Assembly: GCA_046497225.1 (NCBI GenBank)
Contig: JAWOGA010000022.1
Span: 1-9,487 of the forward strand
DNA from: JAXHLG01 sp046497225
GTDB taxonomy: Bacteria; Patescibacteriota; Minisyncoccia; Moranbacterales; DUUL01
Direction of reading: 5' to 3'
DNA: 9,487 bases
Numbering within the stretch: position 1 is the stretch's first letter; each line of letters begins with the position of its first letter. Positions 5,926 to 9,487 of the stretch are shown here, piece after piece. The notes beneath the pieces were generated by a model. It saw only the letters and a list, made by a program, of their open reading frames with translations, made no database searches and was not told the DNA's origin. A program made the translations under genes and the position numbers.

Positions 5926-6621
5926 CTAAAAAAGATCTAATTGTTTTCTTAAATAATCCTTTACTTTCATCTGTTCCTTAAAAGAATTTTCCAACTCTAA
6001 GCTAATCAAATCCGGTAGATAATTGATAAAATTTTTCATATAATCAAGCTCGCTAATATCATCAAAACGATGCTTGGAATAACCTTCCCCCGTGAAAGAA
6101 TCGCCGGCAAACTTTCCTACCGCCGAAACATGGCTGCATCCAACCGGGAATTCTTTGGCAGATGTCCTTAATTTATGATCATATTTCTCCCAATTAAGAA
6201 GAATAGCATCTTGCCAATGGCTAAAATCAACACACAAACCGCCAACTTTTTTCATTTCTTCTTGATCGGGAACGAATTCGGTATTTTCAATGTAAATTTT
6301 ATTTCCATAGCTTTTCAATATTTCTCCGCAACCGGAAAAGGGAAATGAAGATTTTTGCCCGTGGATATTATAAGCGCTTACCTCAAATCTACTTTCGAGA
6401 TATTCAAGCTCCCATTTCTCCATATCATTTCTAAGGTGAACATGAGGAATTTCTTTTAGGGGAGTTTCTTCCAGCGCCGAATAAAGCTCCCTCCTTTTCT
6501 TTTGATTTATTCCGGTTAAGAAAAGCGCAATCTCTTTAAGATTGAACTCTTTTATTTCTTCTATTTTTTCTTTTATACTCGACCCTCCAGTTGTGGTAAG
6601 CCCCAAAAGAACCTTTTTCAT
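5926..6621 (-). CDS. Xylose-isomerase-like TIM-barrel protein (sugar phosphate isomerase / AP endonuclease 2 superfamily)
   Basis: This 231-residue protein fits a compact TIM barrel with polar residues at strand ends: HVHLRND (H60, H62), YNIHG (H87), IYIENTE (E112), CVDFSHW (D132, H135), GCSHVSAVG (H164), a following H184 with D187, and ISLELEN (E209, E211). This His/Glu/Asp series is typical of metal-binding barrels of the xylose isomerase-like and endonuclease IV superfamily. The C-terminal LELENSFKEQMKVKDYLRKQL resembles the last strand and helix of sugar phosphate isomerase/epimerase proteins. At 231 residues it is shorter than the usual 260-300, and the start MKKVLLGLTTTGGSS leaves little before strand 1. 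It lies 53 bp after the RmlD-like gene and is last in the operon. A role in sugar metabolism linked to that neighbour is reasonable, but an endonuclease-like role is not excluded. The stop is TAG. Confidence 0.7.
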   Translation of the reverse strand: MKKVLLGLTTTGGSSIKEKIEEIKEFNLKEIALFLTGINQKKRRELYSALEETPLKEIPHVHLRNDMEKWELEYLESRFEVSAYNIHGQKSSFPFSGCGEILKSYGNKIYIENTEFVPDQEEMKKVGGLCVDFSHWQDAILLNWEKYDHKLRTSAKEFPVGCSHVSAVGKFAGDSFTGEGYSKHRFDDISELDYMKNFINYLPDLISLELENSFKEQMKVKDYLRKQLDLF

Positions 6622-6674
6622 TTTATTAAGTTAATTTTAGAGTAGCCTCTTTTAAAAATAAAAAGCGTTTAAAA

Positions 6675-7532
6675 TTATTCTCTCAACCAATCTTGAATCG
6701 CTTCGCTATAATGCCTTAATTTAGGAAATTTAGTATTTAATAAAACTGAAGATGCCGGGCGTTTAGCAGACCTTGGAAACTCCCCTGGAGTTACAGGAAT
6801 AACTTTAACATTTTCCACACCGGCGATTTCAAAAAGCTCTTTAACGCCCTCATACCATGTTGCCGCTCCCTCATTTACAATATGATAAACTCCGAAATTA
6901 TAGCCGTTTTCAATCAGATCCTTGGTTGCCTGAGCTAAATCGGGAGCATAAGTAAAACAAGATTTTTCACTGTCAATCAATTTTAGTTCCTCTTTTTCCT
7001 TGGCCAAGTTCAACATAATCTCAAAAAAACTTTTTTTAGCCCCTTCATGATTTGCCGATTTGCCAAAAATCTTTGAGGTTCTAATTAAATAATACTTTCC
7101 TCCTACCTCTTGCGCCATTTTTTCCCCTTTAGCCTTACTTTTTCCATAATTAGAAATTGGATTGGGTAAATCCTCCTCACTATATTCTCCTTTTTCACCA
7201 TCAAAAATATAATCAGAAACATATTGAACAAAAACCGCATCTATCTCTCTAGCAATTTCGGCTAAGTTTTTGGGTCCTTCCGCATTAACATTCAAAGCTT
7301 TATGAAATTCCTCTTCTGACTCCTCAGCTTTATCCACTGAATTGTAAGCGGCGGTATTGATAATAATTTGCGGTTCTTGGTTTTTAATTTTTTCAAAAAC
7401 TTCCTTCTTATTGCCTATGTCTAAATCTTCCACATCCCAACCCGCAACTTCATAATCGCCATTCTTTTGAAATTTTTTCATCAATTCCGAGCCCAGCATT
7501 CCTTTTGCCCCCAAGATTAAAACTTTTTTCAT
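6675..7532 (-). CDS. rfbD: dTDP-4-dehydrorhamnose reductase-like SDR (RmlD/RfbD family)
   Basis: This 285-residue extended short-chain dehydrogenase begins with the Rossmann motif GAKGMLG (G8, G11, G14). NTAAYNSVDKAEE (59-71) and the catalytic region YVSDYIFDG (104-112) follow. The active-site pair Y129 and K133 is in NYGKSKAKGE; D107/Y108 in the SDYxFDG motif are also RmlD hallmarks. The length agrees with RmlD (280-300 residues). RmlD uses NAD(P)H to make dTDP-L-rhamnose for envelope glycans. The other rml genes are not in the window, so a related reductase (such as the MAT2B-like or SpsK type) is possible. Its ATG is 9 bp after the recJ stop, so the two are probably translationally coupled. 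The glycosyltransferase at the left edge makes an envelope-glycan role plausible. Confidence 0.85.
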   Translation of the reverse strand: MKKVLILGAKGMLGSELMKKFQKNGDYEVAGWDVEDLDIGNKKEVFEKIKNQEPQIIINTAAYNSVDKAEESEEEFHKALNVNAEGPKNLAEIAREIDAVFVQYVSDYIFDGEKGEYSEEDLPNPISNYGKSKAKGEKMAQEVGGKYYLIRTSKIFGKSANHEGAKKSFFEIMLNLAKEKEELKLIDSEKSCFTYAPDLAQATKDLIENGYNFGVYHIVNEGAATWYEGVKELFEIAGVENVKVIPVTPGEFPRSAKRPASSVLLNTKFPKLRHYSEAIQDWLRE

Positions 7533-7541
7533 AAAAACAAC

Positions 7542-9257
7542 TTAATTATTAATAATCTCCAAGTCGACAATTTTTAGTTGAAGCGTTTTACTCCCATTCC
7601 ATTGGTTTTCCTCTAAGTTAAACAAAGCATTAATTCTATCCCCCTTTTTAACTTTTCCAAAAAATTCGCCAAACCTAAAGCCTATAGCCTCCAAAAGCCT
7701 CTTTTTCTTAGATCCCTTTAACCACATTTTTAGATGCTCCCCGTTTTTCCCCAAGAGTTTTTTGTCTTTCACTTCCGCTTCTTTCCAAAAAAAGATCGGC
7801 TCCTTGTTGCCTTCCCCAAAAGGTTCCAGCATTGCGATCTCTTTAACAAGCTTTTCACTGATATCCTCATCTCGCAAGGTTGCATCTATATAAATCTTCT
7901 TTTCAACATCTTCAGGAAGATTATCTTCAGCGTATTTTGTAAAAGAATTTTTAAACTTAGTATAATTTTTATTAGAGATTGTCAACCCCGCCGCTTGGTT
8001 GTGCCCTCCGAATTTAGATAAAAGGTCTCCATTTTTTTCCAAGGCTTCTATTAAATTAAACCCTTCTACAGACCTCCCAGAGCCCCGGCAAGTCGAGCCC
8101 ATATCTTGAAGCAATATAGTAGGTCGATTGAATTTATCCGATATTTTTCCGGCCGCCAAGCCTATCACGCCTATCATCCAGTGGGGAGATGCTTCTATAA
8201 TAACTTTGGGAATCTCTTTGGTATTTGCCAGATTCTCTTCTATTTTTTTGATAATATAACCGGTAACCTTTTGTCGATGCTGGTTTTGGGACTCTAATTC
8301 TAGAGCAAGGCTCCTAGCCTGATCAACATCTTCGCTCTTTTGGATAAGAAGTTTGTAAGCAATATTGGCATGATCCATTCTTCCGGCAGCATTAATTCTG
8401 GGAGCAATCTGAAAGGAGATCTGCTGGCTAGTAGGAAAAGAATGTTCGCTAATATCAATTCTACCCACTTTAAAAAGTTGCTTCAAGCCAATGTTTTTTG
8501 TTTTAGACAAAACCAAAAGCCCAAATTTAACCAAAATTCTGTTTTCATCAATTAAGGGAACACAATCTGCCACCGTTCCAATAGCTACTAAATCCAAATA
8601 CCACTTCAATTTCTCCGGATCATATTTTTCGATTCTTTCTGCAGCAGCCTGCATAAATTTAAAAGTTACCCCCACTCCGGCAAGCTCGGAAAAAGGATAT
8701 TTGCTATCTTTTCTCTTGGGATCAACTACCGCGGCAGCGTCTGGAATCTCCTCGGGGACATGATGGTGATCAAGTACAATCACATCAATTCCCTTTTGTT
8801 TAGCATATTCAACCTCTTCCACGTTAGTAACTCCGCAATCAACGGTAATAATCAAATCTGCCTCTTTGCCTTTTATATAATCAATTGCGTCCTTATTAAT
8901 TCCGTAACCTTCTTTATCTCGATCAGGAATATAGCAAAAATTATTTACATTTATTTCATCAAAAAACAAGTGCAACAGGGCTGACGATGTTATTCCGTCC
9001 GCATCATAATCTCCATAGATACAAACCTTTTGCTTGCCTGCAGCTGCTTCCAAGAATCTTTTCACTGCTTTTTCCATATCCTGGAGAAGAAAAGGATTAT
9101 GCAAATCCTTTTTATAATCAGGCATAAAAAAGCTTTCCACCTTCTTTTTTGTGTTTACTCCGCGATTAATAAGTATTTTCTCCGTAGCAAATTCAAGTTC
9201 CTCAAACTTTCTCTTGGATTGAGTTTGATTTTTATTTAATATCCAATTTTTTTTCAT
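7542..9257 (-). CDS. recJ: Single-stranded-DNA-specific exonuclease RecJ
   Basis: This 571-residue protein has all RecJ landmarks. The DHH phosphoesterase motifs appear in order: YGDYDADG (D83, D85, D87), VDCGV (D140), LDHHHVP (D163-H166) and TVADC (D231). APRINAAGRMDHA follows at about 285-297. The DHHA1 domain carries IGLAAG and GGHNQAAGL (417-425), and the C-terminal OB-fold domain starts near 450 with LEPFGEGNKEPIFFW (about 474-488). Length is normal (E. coli 577), and every metal ligand is present, so the enzyme should be active. RecJ degrades ssDNA 5' to 3' in recombination and mismatch or base-excision repair in the cytoplasm. The ATG at 9257 is preceded in frame by a nearby TAA, which fixes the start. 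It begins 4 bp after a small upstream ORF and ends 9 bp before the RmlD-like gene. No Shine-Dalgarno is visible, which fits coupled translation. Confidence 0.97.
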   Translation of the reverse strand: MKKNWILNKNQTQSKRKFEELEFATEKILINRGVNTKKKVESFFMPDYKKDLHNPFLLQDMEKAVKRFLEAAAGKQKVCIYGDYDADGITSSALLHLFFDEINVNNFCYIPDRDKEGYGINKDAIDYIKGKEADLIITVDCGVTNVEEVEYAKQKGIDVIVLDHHHVPEEIPDAAAVVDPKRKDSKYPFSELAGVGVTFKFMQAAAERIEKYDPEKLKWYLDLVAIGTVADCVPLIDENRILVKFGLLVLSKTKNIGLKQLFKVGRIDISEHSFPTSQQISFQIAPRINAAGRMDHANIAYKLLIQKSEDVDQARSLALELESQNQHRQKVTGYIIKKIEENLANTKEIPKVIIEASPHWMIGVIGLAAGKISDKFNRPTILLQDMGSTCRGSGRSVEGFNLIEALEKNGDLLSKFGGHNQAAGLTISNKNYTKFKNSFTKYAEDNLPEDVEKKIYIDATLRDEDISEKLVKEIAMLEPFGEGNKEPIFFWKEAEVKDKKLLGKNGEHLKMWLKGSKKKRLLEAIGFRFGEFFGKVKKGDRINALFNLEENQWNGSKTLQLKIVDLEIINN

Positions 9258-9261
9258 TGAC

Positions 9262-9363
9262 TTAGTAATGTTTTAGATTATCTTTATCAATACTTGCTCC
9301 GCTTTCTAGTCTCTCAAGCTCTTGATAAAAGACAATAATCTTAATAGTAATTCCTGCATTCAA
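9262..9363 (-). CDS. Short ORF in the recJ leader, possibly the frameshifted C-terminal part of the zinc-ribbon protein
   Basis: In the frame +1 to the zinc-ribbon ORF, the minus strand reads from a possible TTG at 9363 to TAA at 9264-9262. It encodes 33 residues including IKIIVFYQELERLESG and DKDNLKHY. The sequence looks protein-like, with an amphipathic ELERLE helix. Its stop is only 4 bp before the recJ ATG, matching the tight spacing elsewhere in this operon. Removing one T at the TATTAA stop of the upstream ORF would join the two as ...CRNYY-KIIVFYQELERLE..., which reads smoothly. It may thus be the true C-terminus of the zinc-ribbon gene, a separate coupled microprotein, or chance. Confidence 0.4.
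   Translation of the reverse strand: MNAGITIKIIVFYQELERLESGASIDKDNLKHY
9276..9340 (-). other. Imperfect inverted repeat (potential stem-loop) directly after the zinc-ribbon stop codon
   Basis: On the plus strand GATTATCTTTATCAA (9276-9290) matches the complement of 9322-9340 with a three-base and a one-base bulge. The paired parts are GATTAT/ATAATC, CTTT/AAAG and ATCAA/TTGAT; an inner CTTG/CAAG could add to the stem. In the minus-strand mRNA the hairpin would begin at the base after the zinc-ribbon stop and end about 18 nt before the recJ ATG. No U-tract follows, so it is not an intrinsic terminator. Confidence 0.35.
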
Positions 9364-9487
9364 CGCAAATCACTCTCGTTTTAAAAAAATCAGCCTCTCT
9401 TTCCAATAATTCTAAGGCCAGTCTTCCTCCGCAATTAGGACAAGTCAAGCTCTCCGAAAAATTTCTATCCCCAATGAATTCATCAAA
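9341..9487 (-). CDS. Small zinc-ribbon protein, C-terminal part (gene starts beyond the right edge)
   Basis: The minus strand is open from the window edge to TAA at 9343-9341, giving 48 residues. They contain CPNCGG followed 23 residues after its second Cys by CVEC, a four-cysteine zinc ribbon (CxxCGG...CxxC), and end in RNYY. The N-terminus is missing. Such ribbons occur in many small nucleic-acid-binding or regulatory proteins, and the identity cannot be settled from this fragment. It is the first visible gene of the recJ operon. The stop may be premature: a neighbouring frame continues with protein-like sequence to within 4 bp of recJ. Confidence 0.6.
   Translation of the reverse strand, partial: FDEFIGDRNFSESLTCPNCGGRLALELLEREADFFKTRVICVECRNYY

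Noticed and set aside
6622..6674. Possible promoter or hairpin (TAAAAT, AGAG...CTCT) between the RmlD-like and TIM-barrel genes
   Set aside because: The -35 match is poor and the stem is only four base pairs, which is not enough to call either element.
7545..7556. 12-bp palindrome ATTATTAATAAT at the recJ 3' end, also present at 3292-3303
   Set aside because: It is low-complexity AT sequence encoding the last RecJ residues in one place and part of the heptad repeat in the other. There is no sign of a shared function.
1..9487. CRISPR array, insertion sequence, tRNA or toxin-antitoxin module
   Set aside because: I searched by eye for regularly spaced repeats, transposase-like ORFs, terminal inverted repeats and tRNA-like cloverleaf ends. 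None was found, and the intergenic gaps are too short for most of these.

Overview
The window is AT-rich, densely coded bacterial DNA. The gene mix suggests a member of the Patescibacteria (CPR) or a similarly reduced, uncultured lineage: a long-form NIF3 protein, a lone M16 peptidase, an AI-2E-type permease, a compact TIM-barrel protein and a membrane-anchored Ser/Glu repeat protein, with short spacers and leaders lacking clear Shine-Dalgarno sites. This is an inference from gene style; there is no rRNA or other phylogenetic marker. All ten visible stop codons are TAA (8) or TAG (2), and none is TGA.

Layout, left to right. (1) Positions 1-4280 hold a minus-strand operon read right to left: NIF3-like protein, M16 zinc peptidase, AI-2E-family membrane protein, 2'-5' RNA ligase-like phosphoesterase (ThpR), and the N-terminal part of a WecG/TagA/CpsF glycosyltransferase that runs off the left edge. 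A 7-nt periodic DNA repeat fills the NIF3-M16 spacer. (2) Positions 4281-4432 are a divergent control region with good sigma70-like promoters on both strands and a perfect 12-bp inverted repeat across the NIF3-operon promoter. (3) Positions 4433-5842 carry the only two plus-strand genes: a six-helix membrane protein with conserved-looking Asp/His/Glu residues, and a single-pass surface protein with long (Ser-Glu-x)n repeats. The second gene has its own TTGACA promoter. A symmetrical stem-loop terminator closes this block and the opposing one. (4) Positions 5926-9487 are a second minus-strand operon: a partial zinc-ribbon protein (possibly frameshifted), RecJ, an RmlD-like dTDP-sugar reductase, and a xylose-isomerase-like TIM-barrel protein.

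Functional picture. RecJ (DNA repair), ThpR (RNA 2',3'-cyclic phosphate chemistry), NIF3 and the M16 peptidase are housekeeping genes. The RmlD-like reductase and the WecG/TagA-type transferase point to envelope glycan synthesis, though they lie in separate operons. The least explained part is the plus-strand pair with its operator-like dyad. It is the best candidate for lineage-specific surface biology, but nothing in it identifies a known defence or mobile system. I see no tRNA, rRNA, CRISPR array or insertion sequence, and no gene-free stretch longer than about 150 bases.
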